This document shows, one piece after another, positions 44,344 through 57,116 of a stretch of 63,735 nucleotides of DNA. The stretch covers positions 1 to 63,735 of the forward strand of contig NZ_VFSV01000015.1 in the NCBI RefSeq assembly GCF_007004065.1, read 5' to 3'. Numbering within the stretch: position 1 is the stretch's first letter; the number at the start of each line of letters is the position of its first letter. Made by a program: the position numbers and the translations under genes. Under the pieces are notes generated by a model, which did no database searches, had not been told where the DNA came from, and was given only the letters and a program-made list of their open reading frames with translations. This DNA is from Palleronia caenipelagi (GTDB lineage Bacteria > Pseudomonadota > Alphaproteobacteria > Rhodobacterales > Rhodobacteraceae).

Positions 44344-45410
44344 TTCAAATGTCCTGACTTGGTGGCCTTGACCCGCAGGTAGGCGGCATTTTCGGCGGTG
44401 GGTGGCGTCCAGAGGGGGACGCGCTCGGCGACCGTAATGCCTTGGGTCTCCAGCTGGCGGACCTTTCGCGGATTGTTTGTCATCAGCCGCACGGCTCTGA
44501 TTCCCATCTGCGACAAGATCCGCGCGCCGAGTGTGAAATCTCGCTCGTCATCGTCATAGCCCAACCGGTGGTTCGCTTCGACAGTATCAAATCCGCGATC
44601 CTGCAACGCGTACGCGCGCATCTTGTTGGCGAGGCCGATGCCACGCCCCTCTTGATTGAGGTAGACGAGTATCCCTCCGCCCGCCGCTGCCATCTTGTCC
44701 AGCGCCGCATGGAGCTGGGGGCCGCAGTCGCATTTGAGCGAGCCCAGAACATCACCGGTGAAACACGCCGAATGGAGCCGCGCGAGCACGGGCTGAGTAC
44801 GGTCGGGCTGGCCGATCTCGATGGCGTAATGCTCGACGCTGCCGTCATCGGGGCGGAACACATGGAGCCGCGCCGCCGGTGTCGCCGTGATGGGAAGGCG
44901 CGCGTTGACGACGTGCCGAATATCGGCCCGCGTTGGCGTGCCATGGGATCCGAGTTCCAGAACCGTCACGCCTTTTGGTGTCGTGTCGATCGGGCATAGC
45001 AGAACGGCAGGCAAGAGCTGCGCCGCCTTCGCCAGCCGCAACGCCAGCCGCGCCACGTCCGGCACGCCGCCACGAATTTCCTGAAACGGTCCCATGAGCG
45101 GACGATTGAGATCCCGTCCTGGATCCACCAGATCCCGCAATTCCGCCGCCGACGACAATGGATCCGGCGTGATGCGCGTCAGGTCGTTGTCATAGACCCG
45201 GATGCGGAGCGTCTCAGCACGGAGATGAGTTAGTGCCAATTCTGCCTTGCCCCCCGCCCGCATGGCCGCGATCCGGGCGTCGCTGAGACGCTCCACCGCT
45301 CCGGCAAGCCACAGGCAGCCATCGTTCGACAGACAGACCGGCAGACCCAGCAGCATGTCACTGCGAGCGCGCGCGTAGAGCTCGGTGAGGTTGGGCGCAA
45401 AGATGTCCAT
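44340..45410 (-). CDS. ribA: GTP cyclohydrolase II (RibA)
   Basis: 356 residues. The C-terminal 200 residues are GTP cyclohydrolase II: RLHSACFTGDVLGSLKCDCG holds the zinc Cys ligands, and NQEGRGIGLANKMRAYALQD follows. It makes the first committed riboflavin intermediate from GTP. The N-terminal 150 residues resemble a degenerate DHBP-synthase-like domain, as in several alphaproteobacterial RibA proteins, and probably lack that activity. It leads the gene pair with the L,D-transpeptidase. Confidence 0.92.
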   Translation of the reverse strand: MDIFAPNLTELYARARSDMLLGLPVCLSNDGCLWLAGAVERLSDARIAAMRAGGKAELALTHLRAETLRIRVYDNDLTRITPDPLSSAAELRDLVDPGRDLNRPLMGPFQEIRGGVPDVARLALRLAKAAQLLPAVLLCPIDTTPKGVTVLELGSHGTPTRADIRHVVNARLPITATPAARLHVFRPDDGSVEHYAIEIGQPDRTQPVLARLHSACFTGDVLGSLKCDCGPQLHAALDKMAAAGGGILVYLNQEGRGIGLANKMRAYALQDRGFDTVEANHRLGYDDDERDFTLGARILSQMGIRAVRLMTNNPRKVRQLETQGITVAERVPLWTPPTAENAAYLRVKATKSGHLK

Positions 45411-45551
45411 GCTTTCCCCTTAGAAGAGCGCTGCGAAAAAGGGAAATACATGGATTGCATCTCATCACAGAAGCGTGAGTTCTTGTCTCATCTGTGCAAA
45501 CCGAACCGGCGCGAGCACATCTTTGTTCAAAGAGCTGAGGCGGAGGATAAA

Positions 45552-46238
45552 ATGAGTGCATTCAAGAAAATTCTGTTGGTTGATGACGACGACGACCTGC
45601 GCGAGGCGCTGAGCGAGCAATTGCTGGCATCGGAGGACTTCGACGTGTTCGAGGCCGAAGATGCGACGCAGGGGCTCGAAAAGGTTCGCGCCGGGCTATT
45701 CGATCTGGTGATCCTGGATGTGGGCTTGCCCGATATGGACGGGCGTGACCTGTGCAAGGCGATGCGTGCCGAGGGGGTGAAATGCCCGATCCTCATGCTC
45801 ACTGGCCATGACAGCGACGCGGACACGATCATGGGGCTCGATGCGGGAGCCAATGATTATGTGACGAAGCCGTTCAAGTTCGCCGTTTTGCTGGCCCGGA
45901 TCCGAGCGCAGTTGCGCCAGCATGAGCAGTCCGAGGACGCGGTGTTCCAGCTTGGGCCGTACAGCTTCCGCCCGGCGCAAAAGATGCTGGTAGATGAGAA
46001 CGAGAAGAAGATCCGTCTCACTGAGAAAGAGACCAACATCCTCAAGTTTCTCTACCGCGCGCCTGATGGAATGGTAGCCCGGGATGTGCTGCTGCACGAG
46101 GTCTGGGGCTACAATGCGGGCGTGACCACGCACACGCTGGAAACGCACATCTATCGCCTCCGGCAGAAGATCGAGCCTGATCCCTCCAACGCGCGTCTGC
46201 TGGTGACCGAGACCGGCGGCTATCGGCTGGCGACCTGA
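45552..46238 (+). CDS. OmpR-type response regulator transcription factor
   Basis: 228 residues from ATG 45552, with GGAGG upstream. The receiver shows the acidic patch DDDDD (11-15), phospho-acceptor Asp56 (LVILDVGLP), Thr in LMLTGHD and Lys in VTKPFKF. The winged-helix output domain (about 130-225) has TTHTLETHIYRLRQKIEPDP. It is an orphan regulator without an adjacent kinase, in the place where Rhodobacterales carry such an orphan beside xth. Its targets are unknown. Confidence 0.9.
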   Translation: MSAFKKILLVDDDDDLREALSEQLLASEDFDVFEAEDATQGLEKVRAGLFDLVILDVGLPDMDGRDLCKAMRAEGVKCPILMLTGHDSDADTIMGLDAGANDYVTKPFKFAVLLARIRAQLRQHEQSEDAVFQLGPYSFRPAQKMLVDENEKKIRLTEKETNILKFLYRAPDGMVARDVLLHEVWGYNAGVTTHTLETHIYRLRQKIEPDPSNARLLVTETGGYRLAT

Positions 46239-46296
46239 GCGCTGGTGCCCGGCGTCGGGGAGCGTTAAGCCGGACTCCGCAACAACGGAGTGAGCG

Positions 46297-47079
46297 ATGC
46301 CCCTGACGATCTGCACGTGGAACATCAACTCGGTGCGCCTGCGCGAGGCTCTCGTAGCGCGGCTTCTGACCGAGGAAGCGCCCGACATTCTGTGTCTTCA
46401 GGAGTGCAAGTCGCCGGTGGAAAAGATCCCATCCTTCGAGGGACTCGGCTATGGGCACATCATTGCGCGCGGGCAGAAGGGCTACAACGGCGTCGCCATT
46501 CTCTCCCGCCAGCCGCTCGAAGAGGTCGCGGCCCATGACCATGCGGGGCTGGGCCATGCGCGCCATGTGGCCGCGCGCCATCCCTCGGGTGTCACTGTTC
46601 ACAACTACTATGTTCCGGCGGGGGGGGATGTGGCCGATCGCGAGGTGAACGAGAAGTTCGGTCAAAAGCTCGACTACCTCACCGACATGCGCGACCTCTT
46701 CTCCGCACAGAAGCCCGAACGCGCGGTTCTTGTGGGTGACCTGAATATTGCGCCGCTTGAGGATGATGTCTGGTCCCATAAGCAGCTTTTGAAAGTCGTC
46801 AGCCACACGCCCATCGAGGTCGCGCATCTCGAAGATGTACGGCAGGCCGGGAACTGGGTCGATGTGACCCGCGATCACCTTCCTGAGGGCAAGCTTTATT
46901 CGTGGTGGTCCTATCGCGCCCGCGACTGGTCGGCGGCGGATAAGGGGCGGCGGCTCGATCATGTCTGGGCGAGCCCGGATCTGCCCACGGTGCCGGGATC
47001 CAGCCGCATTCTGCGCGACGCCCGTGGCTGGGAGAAACCCTCGGATCACGCCCCGGTCTTTGCGTCATTCGACGTCTGA
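46297..47079 (+). CDS. xthA: Exodeoxyribonuclease III
   Basis: 260 residues. Endonuclease/exonuclease/phosphatase fold: TICTWNINSVRLR (metal and substrate residues), LCLQECKSP, YYVPAGGD, GDLNIAPLEDD, and the C-terminal PSDHAPVFASF with the catalytic His. It acts in base excision repair as an AP endonuclease and 3' phosphodiesterase. It begins 58 bases after the response-regulator stop. Confidence 0.94.
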   Translation: MPLTICTWNINSVRLREALVARLLTEEAPDILCLQECKSPVEKIPSFEGLGYGHIIARGQKGYNGVAILSRQPLEEVAAHDHAGLGHARHVAARHPSGVTVHNYYVPAGGDVADREVNEKFGQKLDYLTDMRDLFSAQKPERAVLVGDLNIAPLEDDVWSHKQLLKVVSHTPIEVAHLEDVRQAGNWVDVTRDHLPEGKLYSWWSYRARDWSAADKGRRLDHVWASPDLPTVPGSSRILRDARGWEKPSDHAPVFASFDV

Positions 47080-47143
47080 GTGGTTGTGTCCGGGGCGATA
47101 CCGCCCCATGTACGCAGGAACAGGATGACGGAAGGAGACCGGC

Positions 47144-48067
47144 GTGTTCGAACTTGGACAAGGCGGCGCAGCGACCAGCCAGACGGGCGATGATCTGATC
47201 AAAGACACCACAGAGGCCACCTTTATGGCGGATGTGGTCGAGGCCAGCCAGACGGTGCCCGTGATCGTGGATTTCTGGGCAACGTGGTGCGGTCCGTGCA
47301 AGACGCTCGGCCCCATGCTCGAGGACGCGGTGCGCGCGGCCAAGGGGGCCGTGAAGATGGTGAAGGTCGATGTGGACCAGAACCAGCAAATCGCCGCGCA
47401 ACTCCGCATCCAGTCGATCCCGACCGTCTATGCCTTCTGGCAGGGGCAGCCGATTGACGGGTTTCAGGGCGCGGTGCCGGGCTCTGAGATCAAGGCCTTT
47501 GTCGAGCGGATCGTCGAGGCGTCCGGCGGGCAGGCCGATGGTGGTCTGGCCGAAGCCGTCGCCATGGCCGAGGAAATGCTGGAGCAGGGGGCTGCGGCTG
47601 ACGCCGCTCAGACCTTTGCCGCGATCCTCGCCGAGGATCCGGCGAACACCGCCGCACATGGTGGACTGGTGCGCGCACACATCGCGACCGGCGATCTGGA
47701 CCATGCCGAAGCCATCCTGAACGGGATTGACGCTCAGCTGAGCCATGCCGCAGAGATTGAGGCCGCCGCAGCCCAGTTGCAACTGGCGCGTCAGGCTCAG
47801 GAGGCTGGTCCCGTGGATGAGCTTCGCGCACAGGTGGAGGCCAATCCCGACGATCTTCAGGCGCGCCTCGATTTCGCCAAGGCGCTGCATGGTGCGGGCC
47901 AGACGGAAGAGGCCGTGGACCAACTGCTTGAGCTGTTCCGGCGGGATCGCGAGTGGAATGACGGTGCTGCACGGGCGCAGCTGATGACAATCTTCGACGC
48001 GCTGCCGCCCACCGACCCGGTGATGCTCAAAGGCCGCCGTCGCCTGTCGTCCATGATATTTGCCTGA
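47144..48067 (+). CDS. Thioredoxin-TPR chaperone-like protein (CnoX/YbbN type)
   Basis: 307 residues from GTG 47144, with AAGGAG upstream. An N-terminal thioredoxin domain (about 22-125) keeps the active site WCGPC (Cys49, Cys52). The C-terminal 180 residues are TPR-like helices (ILAEDPANTAAHGGLVRAH and others), with the usual LMTIFDALPPTDPVMLKGRRRLS end. E. coli CnoX has lost the dithiol site and acts as a holdase; this protein keeps both Cys, so it may retain redox activity. Confidence 0.9.
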   Translation: MFELGQGGAATSQTGDDLIKDTTEATFMADVVEASQTVPVIVDFWATWCGPCKTLGPMLEDAVRAAKGAVKMVKVDVDQNQQIAAQLRIQSIPTVYAFWQGQPIDGFQGAVPGSEIKAFVERIVEASGGQADGGLAEAVAMAEEMLEQGAAADAAQTFAAILAEDPANTAAHGGLVRAHIATGDLDHAEAILNGIDAQLSHAAEIEAAAAQLQLARQAQEAGPVDELRAQVEANPDDLQARLDFAKALHGAGQTEEAVDQLLELFRRDREWNDGAARAQLMTIFDALPPTDPVMLKGRRRLSSMIFA

Positions 48068-48093
48068 TCCGGGCTTCGGCCTAGCTTTGCCTC

Positions 48094-48732
48094 ATGATCA
48101 GTGCATCTGACCTGCCCCAAACCATCCCGATTTTCCCGCTCCCCGGCGCGCTTCTGCTGCCCCGGGGACGGTTGCCCCTGCACATCTTCGAGCCTCGTTA
48201 TCTGGCGATGATCGAGGATTGCATGAAAACCTCCGAGCGTCTGATCGGTATGATCCAGCCCCGTACCGGTCCTGCGGGAGAGGATCGCCTGCACGCCATC
48301 GGATGTGCCGGTCGCCTTACGGGGTTTTCAGAGACCGAAGACGGGCGCTACATGATCACCCTTGCCGGGGTATCGCGGTTCCGTGTGATCGAAGAAGAGC
48401 AGGGCTTTGCGCCCTACCGCCGGTGCCGGATTTCATGGGACGGGTTTTCCCGGGATCTCGGCCAGCCGGAGCAGGATCCGGGCTTTGACCGGACGGCGTT
48501 CCTCGACCTGCTGAAGCGCTATTTCGCGGCCGAGGAGCTGCGCACCGACTGGGATGCGCTGACCGAGGCGGAGGACGAGCTGCTGATCACCGCGCTGTCG
48601 ATGCTCTGCCCGTTCGAGCCCGAGGACAAACAGGCGCTGCTCGAATCGCCCACGCTCACCACCCGCCGCGAGACGCTGGAAACCCTGATCCGCTTTGCCA
48701 TGGCGGGGGACGGAAAGGATCGACTACAATGA
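48094..48732 (+). CDS. Lon N-terminal (LON) domain protein
   Basis: 212 residues with only the LON substrate-binding domain ([25 protein letters not shown], the [16 protein letters not shown] region). No ATPase or protease domain is present. Such stand-alone LON proteins are thought to handle substrates or adapt protein turnover. It is coupled to the next gene (ATGA, 48729-48732). Confidence 0.9.
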   Translation: MISASDLPQTIPIFPLPGALLLPRGRLPLHIFEPRYLAMIEDCMKTSERLIGMIQPRTGPAGEDRLHAIGCAGRLTGFSETEDGRYMITLAGVSRFRVIEEEQGFAPYRRCRISWDGFSRDLGQPEQDPGFDRTAFLDLLKRYFAAEELRTDWDALTEAEDELLITALSMLCPFEPEDKQALLESPTLTTRRETLETLIRFAMAGDGKDRLQ

Positions 48733-48905
48733 TTGATCACGACAGGGCCATGCTGGAGGCGCTTGTCTGCCCCCAGACGCACGCCGTGCTGACCTATGAC
48801 GCCGAGCGGCAGGAGCTGATTTCCAAGGCCGCCCATCTGGCGTTCCCGATCCGTAATGGCATCCCGATCATGCTGGTGGACGAAGCGCGTCGGCTCGACG
48901 ATTGA
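48729..48905 (+). CDS. Trm112-family protein
   Basis: 58 residues. The pattern is [25 protein letters not shown]..., then [21 protein letters not shown], the Trm112/YcaR family signature. Only one of the usual zinc-site Cys (VCPQTH) remains, as in many bacterial members. In eukaryotes Trm112 activates methyltransferases; the bacterial role is less clear. It overlaps the LON gene by 4 bases. The short length is normal for the family. Confidence 0.9.
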   Translation: MIDHDRAMLEALVCPQTHAVLTYDAERQELISKAAHLAFPIRNGIPIMLVDEARRLDD

Positions 48906-48911
48906 CCGGCC

Positions 48912-50120
48912 TCAGAGGGGCCGGCCTTGCAGCAGAAGGGGCCGGTCGCCTGTCAGGCCCGCCGCTTCGCGGATGAAGCCCCGCCGCAGCCCGGCCATTT
49001 TCGACACCAGCCCCAGCCCGGCGGTCCGTGCCGCCCGGAGAAGAGGGTTGTCATTTGAGAACAGCTTGTTGAAGCTGTCCGTGGCCAGCGCCAGCGCCGC
49101 CACGTCAAAACTGCGCCACTGGTGATAGCGGGCCAGCACATCGGTGGAGCCGATCTCTTCGCCCCGCCGTGCAGCATGGATCAAAACCTCGGCTAGCGTT
49201 GCCACGTCCTTCAGTCCTGCATTGAGACCTTGCCCGGCGATGGGGTGCATGGCGTGCGCTGCATCGCCAACCAGTGCCACCCGGTCAGCGTAAAAGCGAT
49301 TGGCGATGGAGAGAGAGAGCGGATAGGTGAATCGCTTTCCGGCCAGGGAAATCTCACCAAGGAAATCGCCAAACCGGGGGCGCAGCAGCGCCAGATAGGC
49401 CTCGTCATCGAGGCGGGTGAGCGCTTCGGCCCGGTCGCGCCGTTCGCTCCAGACGATGGAGGACCGGTTGCCCTTGAGCGGCAGGATCGCCAGCGGCCCC
49501 TCAGGCATAAAGAACTGGTGCGCGACGCCATTATTGGGGTGCTCATGGGCGATGGCGGCGACCAGCGCGCTTTGCCCGTATTCCCAACCCGTACGGCGGA
49601 TGCCCGCGCGCCGGGCAATGGCGGAGCGCTTGCCGTCGCAGCCCACGAGGAGTCGCGCCCGTTGGGTCGTGCCGTCTGACAGGGTCACGGTGATGCCGCC
49701 CGCATCCGGTCGTTCCGAGACGACCGTGGCCTGAACTCGGTCAATGCCGGTCCCCGCGGCGATCAGGGCGGGGCGCAAGTGGCGGTCCTCGACCATATGC
49801 CCCATGGGCCCTTCCTCGATCTCGGTATGGTCAAAATGCAGCGTCAGGGGGGACGGCCCTTCGCCCAGCCGACCGTCCGAAATGCGGATGTCGAGGATCG
49901 GCTGCGCATCAGGGGCGAGATCCCGCCACAGCCCCAGCATCTTCAGGAGGTTGCAAGAGCCGAGTGACAGTGCGTAGCTGCGACCGTCGAAGTCGTTAGC
50001 GGCGAGAGTTTCGGGTGCGGCGGGATCGACCAGCAGGGTGGACAGGCCGTTCTGGCTGAGCGCAAGCGCCAGCGACGTGCCCGCCAGACCACCGCCTGCA
50101 ATGATGACATCGTGTTCCAT
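48912..50120 (-). CDS. UbiH/UbiF-family FAD monooxygenase (ubiquinone synthesis)
   Basis: 402 residues from ATG 50120. It has an N-terminal FAD fold (DVIIAGGGLAGTSLALAL), the middle DG motif region (LLVGCDGKRSAIARRAGI), and the second FAD motif VALVGDAAHAMHPIAGQGLN with DVATLAEVL. It belongs to the aromatic-ring hydroxylases of ubiquinone synthesis (UbiH/I/F/L group); which ring position it oxidises cannot be told from sequence by eye. It converges with the Trm112 gene, with 6 bases between the stops. Confidence 0.9.
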   Translation of the reverse strand: MEHDVIIAGGGLAGTSLALALSQNGLSTLLVDPAAPETLAANDFDGRSYALSLGSCNLLKMLGLWRDLAPDAQPILDIRISDGRLGEGPSPLTLHFDHTEIEEGPMGHMVEDRHLRPALIAAGTGIDRVQATVVSERPDAGGITVTLSDGTTQRARLLVGCDGKRSAIARRAGIRRTGWEYGQSALVAAIAHEHPNNGVAHQFFMPEGPLAILPLKGNRSSIVWSERRDRAEALTRLDDEAYLALLRPRFGDFLGEISLAGKRFTYPLSLSIANRFYADRVALVGDAAHAMHPIAGQGLNAGLKDVATLAEVLIHAARRGEEIGSTDVLARYHQWRSFDVAALALATDSFNKLFSNDNPLLRAARTAGLGLVSKMAGLRRGFIREAAGLTGDRPLLLQGRPL

Positions 50121-50182
50121 GGCGTGAACTATGGGAGACCGGGCGCGGATGTCCATGCGCCGCGACGCCGCTGGAGGGGAAA

Positions 50183-51529
50183 ATGACGGATTGGCTGAAA
50201 CAGAGCGCAGTGGAGCAGGGCCGGGCGATCGGAGCGGGGAGGCTGGACCCCCGCGATCTGGTCGAGGGGTATCTCGACGCAGCGGGAACGGAGCTGGGCG
50301 CGCGGATCTATGCGCGCCTGACGCCAGAGCGTGCGCAGGCCGAGGCCGCCGCCGCTGCCGAACGGGCGCGGCTCGGGGTGCGGCGCGGCGGTCTCGATGG
50401 CGTGCCGGTGTCGTGGAAGGATCTCTTCGATTCGGCCGGGGTGGCAACCGAGGCAGGGTCGGCGCTGCTGGCAGGTCGGGTGCCCGAGCGCGACGCGGCG
50501 GTACTGGCGCGGGCGTCGGCGGCAGGGCTCGTCTGTCTGGGCAAGACCCACATGACTGAACTCGCTTTTTCGGGTCTCGGCCTGAACCCGGTTACGGCGA
50601 CGCCGCCCTGTATCAACGACCCCGACGCCGCCCCCGGCGGGTCGTCCTCCGGCGCGGCGGCTTCGGTGGCGTTTGGGATGGCCGCAGCGGGGATCGGCTC
50701 GGATACGGGCGGGTCGGTGCGGCTGCCCTCGGTCTGGAACGACCTCGTTGGTTTCAAGACCGCCCATGGCAGCCTGCCTATTGATGGGGTCGTGCCTCTC
50801 TGCCCCCGTTTCGACACGCTCGGGCCGCTCTGCCGCACGGTAGAGGATGTCGCCGCGCTCTGGTCTGTCCTCGCGGCACGCCCGGCGCCGGATCTGCGTC
50901 AGGCAGGGCTCGCGGGGCGGCGGTTCCTCGTCCTCGGCGGGGTGGCGCAGCAGGATCTCGAACCCGCCGTGGCGCAGAGCTTTTCCGGCGCTTTACAGGC
51001 GCTTGAGGCTGCTGGCGCCACGCTGGTAGAGGAGACGCTCACCTGCGTCGAGGAGGCGCTGCCGCTCTCGGCGACGCTCTTTGCCCCTGAAGCCTACGGC
51101 ATCTGGAAAGACGTCATCGAGGCTAGCCCGGACAAGATGTTTGCCGAGATCCGTGAGCGGTTCCGGGGCGGGCGGGACGTCTCTGCCGCCGATTTCGTCG
51201 CTGCCTGGGCCCGACTCGACGGTTTGCGGGCGGATTATGCGGAGCGGACGGCGGGGTTTGACGCGGTGCTCTTGCCGACCTGTCCCATCCTGCCACCGAA
51301 CCGCGCGCGGCTGGAAACGGACGGCGCCTATTACCGCGACCGCAACCTCATGACTCTGCGCAATACGCGGATCGGCAACCTGATGGGGCTGGCGGCGGTG
51401 ACCCTGCCTACGGGCGTGCCCTCGACCGGGCTGACACTCCAGACTGTCCCCGGGCGGGAGGGCTTGCTGCTCCGGCTCGCCGCTGCGGCTGAGGCCGCGC
51501 TGGGCACAAGGGTCACGGGAGAGATGTGA
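50183..51529 (+). CDS. Amidase-signature family amidase
   Basis: 448 residues. The Ser-cisSer-Lys triad is visible: Lys79 (PVSWKDLFD), the cis-Ser in GGSSSGAA (154-156) and the nucleophile Ser178 (GSDTGGSVRLP). Homologues include GatA-like and nylon/indole-acetamide amidases; no GatB or GatC genes are present here. It hydrolyses an amide of unknown identity. It is read together with the next two genes. Confidence 0.9.
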   Translation: MTDWLKQSAVEQGRAIGAGRLDPRDLVEGYLDAAGTELGARIYARLTPERAQAEAAAAAERARLGVRRGGLDGVPVSWKDLFDSAGVATEAGSALLAGRVPERDAAVLARASAAGLVCLGKTHMTELAFSGLGLNPVTATPPCINDPDAAPGGSSSGAAASVAFGMAAAGIGSDTGGSVRLPSVWNDLVGFKTAHGSLPIDGVVPLCPRFDTLGPLCRTVEDVAALWSVLAARPAPDLRQAGLAGRRFLVLGGVAQQDLEPAVAQSFSGALQALEAAGATLVEETLTCVEEALPLSATLFAPEAYGIWKDVIEASPDKMFAEIRERFRGGRDVSAADFVAAWARLDGLRADYAERTAGFDAVLLPTCPILPPNRARLETDGAYYRDRNLMTLRNTRIGNLMGLAAVTLPTGVPSTGLTLQTVPGREGLLLRLAAAAEAALGTRVTGEM

Positions 51530-51629
51530 CACCTGACACAAAAAAAGACACTCAAGCTAGACCGAAGCCGCCAAACCGCGCTATGATGTCTCAAAACTGG
51601 GGCACAAGACCCCGTATACTGAGGCAAAA

Positions 51630-52814
51630 ATGCAGTTTCCTGAGCGGTTCTCGGCTCTGCCAGACTACGCGTTCCCGCGTCTGCGCGCCCTTTTGGACGT
51701 GCATGAGCCGGGCGGTCCGGTGGTGCACATGTCCATCGGTGAACCCCGCCACGACCCGCCCGCCTTCGTGGGCGAGGTGCTCGCGGGTTCGCTGGCGTCG
51801 TTTCGCCAGTACCCTAAAAATGACGGAATCGACGCCTTGCAAGAGGCCATCGGCGCATGGATCGACCGTCGCTACGGGGTTCGTGTCGCTTCAGATACAG
51901 AAATCCTGCCCCTGAACGGCACCCGGGAGGGGCTGTTCAATGCGGCATTGGCGCTCTGTCCCGAGGAGGTGCGGGGACAGCGGCCCGTGGTGCTGATCCC
52001 GAACCCGTTCTATCAGGTCTACGCCGTTGCTGCGTTGGCCTGCGGGGCGGAACCGGTTTACGTTCCCGCCACGCGCGACACCGGCTTTCTCCCGGATTTC
52101 AGCGGCTTGCCCGCCGAGATCCTCGACCGCGCGGCTATTGCCTATCTCTGCTCGCCTTCGAACCCGCAGGGGGCGATCGCGACGCGGGACTATTGGCGCG
52201 ATCTCATCGGACTGGCGGAGCGCTACGATTTCCGCATTTTCGCGGACGAGTGCTATTCTGAGATCTGGGCCAACGCGCCGCCGCCCGGTGCGTTTCAGGT
52301 CGCGCGGGAGATGGCTGCTGACCCGGAGCGGGTGATGATCTTTCATTCCCTGTCGAAGCGGTCGAACCTGCCGGGATTGCGCTCTGGCTTCGTCGCCGGC
52401 GGGGCGGAGAGCCTCGCGCAGTGCAAGCAGTTGCGTGACTATGCCGGCGCCCCGCTGCCCGGGCCGATCCAGGAGGTCAGCGCGCGCGTCTGGGCAGACG
52501 AAGCCCATGTGGAGGCGAGCCTTGCGCGCTATCATGACAAGTTCGCCATGGTCGCGCGGGTTTTTGACGGGATTGACGGCTGCGCGCCGCCCGAGGGGGG
52601 TTTTTTCCTCTGGCTGCCGGTCGAGGACGGAGAGGCCGCGGCGCTGCGTCTGTGGCGCGAGACGGGCGTGCGCGTGCTGCCCGGGGCCTATCTCAGCCGC
52701 GATGTGAACGGTGAGAACCCCGGCGCGGGTTATATTCGTGTCGCTCTGGTGGCGGCGGAGCAAGAACTCGAGGAGGGGCTGACGCGCCTCCGCGATTGTC
52801 TTTTCAAGGGGTGA
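51630..52814 (+). CDS. dapC: Aminotransferase class I/II, DapC-like
   Basis: 394 residues. Fold type I aminotransferase: [11 protein letters not shown], the [12 protein letters not shown] cofactor stretch, [17 protein letters not shown] (Asp for the pyridine nitrogen) and [16 protein letters not shown] with the PLP Lys. Sequence type and position before ftsK match the alphaproteobacterial N-succinyl-L,L-diaminopimelate aminotransferase of lysine and wall-precursor synthesis. Specificity is an inference. Confidence 0.85.
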   Translation: MQFPERFSALPDYAFPRLRALLDVHEPGGPVVHMSIGEPRHDPPAFVGEVLAGSLASFRQYPKNDGIDALQEAIGAWIDRRYGVRVASDTEILPLNGTREGLFNAALALCPEEVRGQRPVVLIPNPFYQVYAVAALACGAEPVYVPATRDTGFLPDFSGLPAEILDRAAIAYLCSPSNPQGAIATRDYWRDLIGLAERYDFRIFADECYSEIWANAPPPGAFQVAREMAADPERVMIFHSLSKRSNLPGLRSGFVAGGAESLAQCKQLRDYAGAPLPGPIQEVSARVWADEAHVEASLARYHDKFAMVARVFDGIDGCAPPEGGFFLWLPVEDGEAAALRLWRETGVRVLPGAYLSRDVNGENPGAGYIRVALVAAEQELEEGLTRLRDCLFKG

Positions 52815-52822
52815 GTGAGCAC

Positions 52823-55627
<2,805 letters not shown>

Positions 55628-55772
55628 GATCGTGGGGAGGGGCCGGATTTTGACGGAACCCTCCCGCATCCGGCCCGTTTATCGCCTGACAGATGATTGA
55701 TATGGCATGACGCTGGCATTTCGGCCCTGTCTGCCCATATCGAACACAGACACTGACACGGAGCCCTTCCCC

Positions 55773-56378
55773 ATGCTCGACCGCAGAACCTTTCTCATGG
55801 CCGCTGGTGCCACGGCGCTGACCGCTGGCCGGGCGAGTGCCGCCACGATACCGCTGAACCAGCTGTCGGGCTATCTCAACAGCCTGACCACCGCGCAGGC
55901 AGACTTCACCCAGATCAACTCGGACGGCACCATCGCCACCGGAACGCTCTATATCCATCGCCCGGGCCGGTTGCGCTTTGACTATAACAAGCCCACCGAC
56001 ATGCTGGTCATGGCCGGGGGCGGGCAGGTTGCGATTTTCGACAGCGGCTCCAACAGCAAGCGCCCGGAGCAATACCCGCTTAACCAGACACCGCTCTCGA
56101 TCATTCTGGCGAGCAACGTGAACCTCGGGCAGGCGGGGATGGTCGTGGGCCACCGCCAGGACGGCAACAAGACCATCGTCACCGCGCAGGACCCCCAACG
56201 CCCGCAATATGGCAAGCTGGAGATGGTCTTCACCGGCGGTCCGGTCCAGCTGCGTCAGTGGGTGGTGATCGACGGACAGGGGCAGCGCACGACCACAGTG
56301 CTGGGCGATCTGCGCAAGGTGGGGAGCCTGCCGTCGCGCTATTTCTCGATCCCCACCGAGATCCAGAAACGCTCCTGA
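55773..56378 (+). CDS. lolA: Outer-membrane lipoprotein carrier (LolA family)
   Basis: 201 residues from ATG 55773. The signal peptide ends near residue 25 (TAGRASAA). The mature part carries SLTTAQADFTQINSDGTIATG, HRPGRLRFDYNKPTDMLVMAGG and a C-terminal KVGSLPSRYFSIPT, all typical of LolA. It shuttles lipoproteins across the periplasm to the outer membrane. It follows ftsK directly. An upstream frame is unsupported. Confidence 0.9.
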   Translation: MLDRRTFLMAAGATALTAGRASAATIPLNQLSGYLNSLTTAQADFTQINSDGTIATGTLYIHRPGRLRFDYNKPTDMLVMAGGGQVAIFDSGSNSKRPEQYPLNQTPLSIILASNVNLGQAGMVVGHRQDGNKTIVTAQDPQRPQYGKLEMVFTGGPVQLRQWVVIDGQGQRTTTVLGDLRKVGSLPSRYFSIPTEIQKRS

Positions 56379-56566
56379 TCCGGGGTCATGCCGGGACGCC
56401 CGCGAGTCGGGCGCCCGTGGCGCGGAGAAGTCACTCCGCGCCCTCTGCGAAGAACGGGGTTGCGCCATCCCCTGCTCGCATGTATGTGCGGCGCTCATCT
56501 ACCTCCACCGGGTTTTAAGGTGACCGCCTCCAGCGGGCCATCCGGTGATGTTGAAAGGAACGCATC

Positions 56567-56782
56567 ATGGCGCTTGACGCCCAAGAGCTCCGGGGCAAGA
56601 CCCCGGATGAGCTGCGTGAGCAGCTTTCCCAACTGAAGAAAGAGCAGTTCAACCTGCGCTTTCAGGCGGCAACGAATCAGATCGAGAACACCGCGCGTAT
56701 GCGTGTCGTTCGTCGGGACGTTGCCCGCGTGATGACAATTCTGAACCAAAAAGCCGCCGAAGCGGCTGGCACGGAGGCCTGA
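56567..56782 (+). CDS. rpmC: 50S ribosomal protein L29
   Basis: 71 residues. It has the L29 helical hairpin with [26 protein letters not shown] and [17 protein letters not shown]. It binds near the exit tunnel of the large subunit. It is the first gene of the ribosomal block here. Upstream is lolA, not rplP, across 188 bases with GC-rich hairpins (56395-56430) and no open frame. GAAAGGAAC precedes the ATG. Confidence 0.95.
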   Translation: MALDAQELRGKTPDELREQLSQLKKEQFNLRFQAATNQIENTARMRVVRRDVARVMTILNQKAAEAAGTEA

Positions 56783-56786
56783 GACC

Positions 56787-57032
56787 ATGCCCAAGCGTAT
56801 CCTCAAAGGCGTCGTGACCTCGAACCAGAATGAGCAGACCGTGACCGTGCTGGTCGAACGTCGCTTTACGCATCCGATCCTCAAGAAGACGATTCGGAAA
56901 TCCAAGAAATACCGCGCCCATGACGAGAACAACCAGTTCAACGTCGGCGACGCCGTGCGCATTCAGGAATGCGCGCCGAAGTCGAAGACGAAGCGTTGGG
57001 AAGTGGTGACCTCGGCAGCCGCCGAGGCGTGA
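56787..57032 (+). CDS. rpsQ: 30S ribosomal protein S17
   Basis: 81 residues, an S17 OB-fold with the family [24 protein letters not shown] and [13 protein letters not shown] stretches. It binds 16S rRNA early in small-subunit assembly. It starts 4 bases after the rpmC stop. Confidence 0.96.
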   Translation: MPKRILKGVVTSNQNEQTVTVLVERRFTHPILKKTIRKSKKYRAHDENNQFNVGDAVRIQECAPKSKTKRWEVVTSAAAEA

Positions 57033-57116
57033 GACGATGGGGAGGCCTAACCTCCCCATTTTTGCGAAACCCTGGGGGCGACAACAGAACACCCCCCAAA
57101 GGTCGGGAGAACCTAC

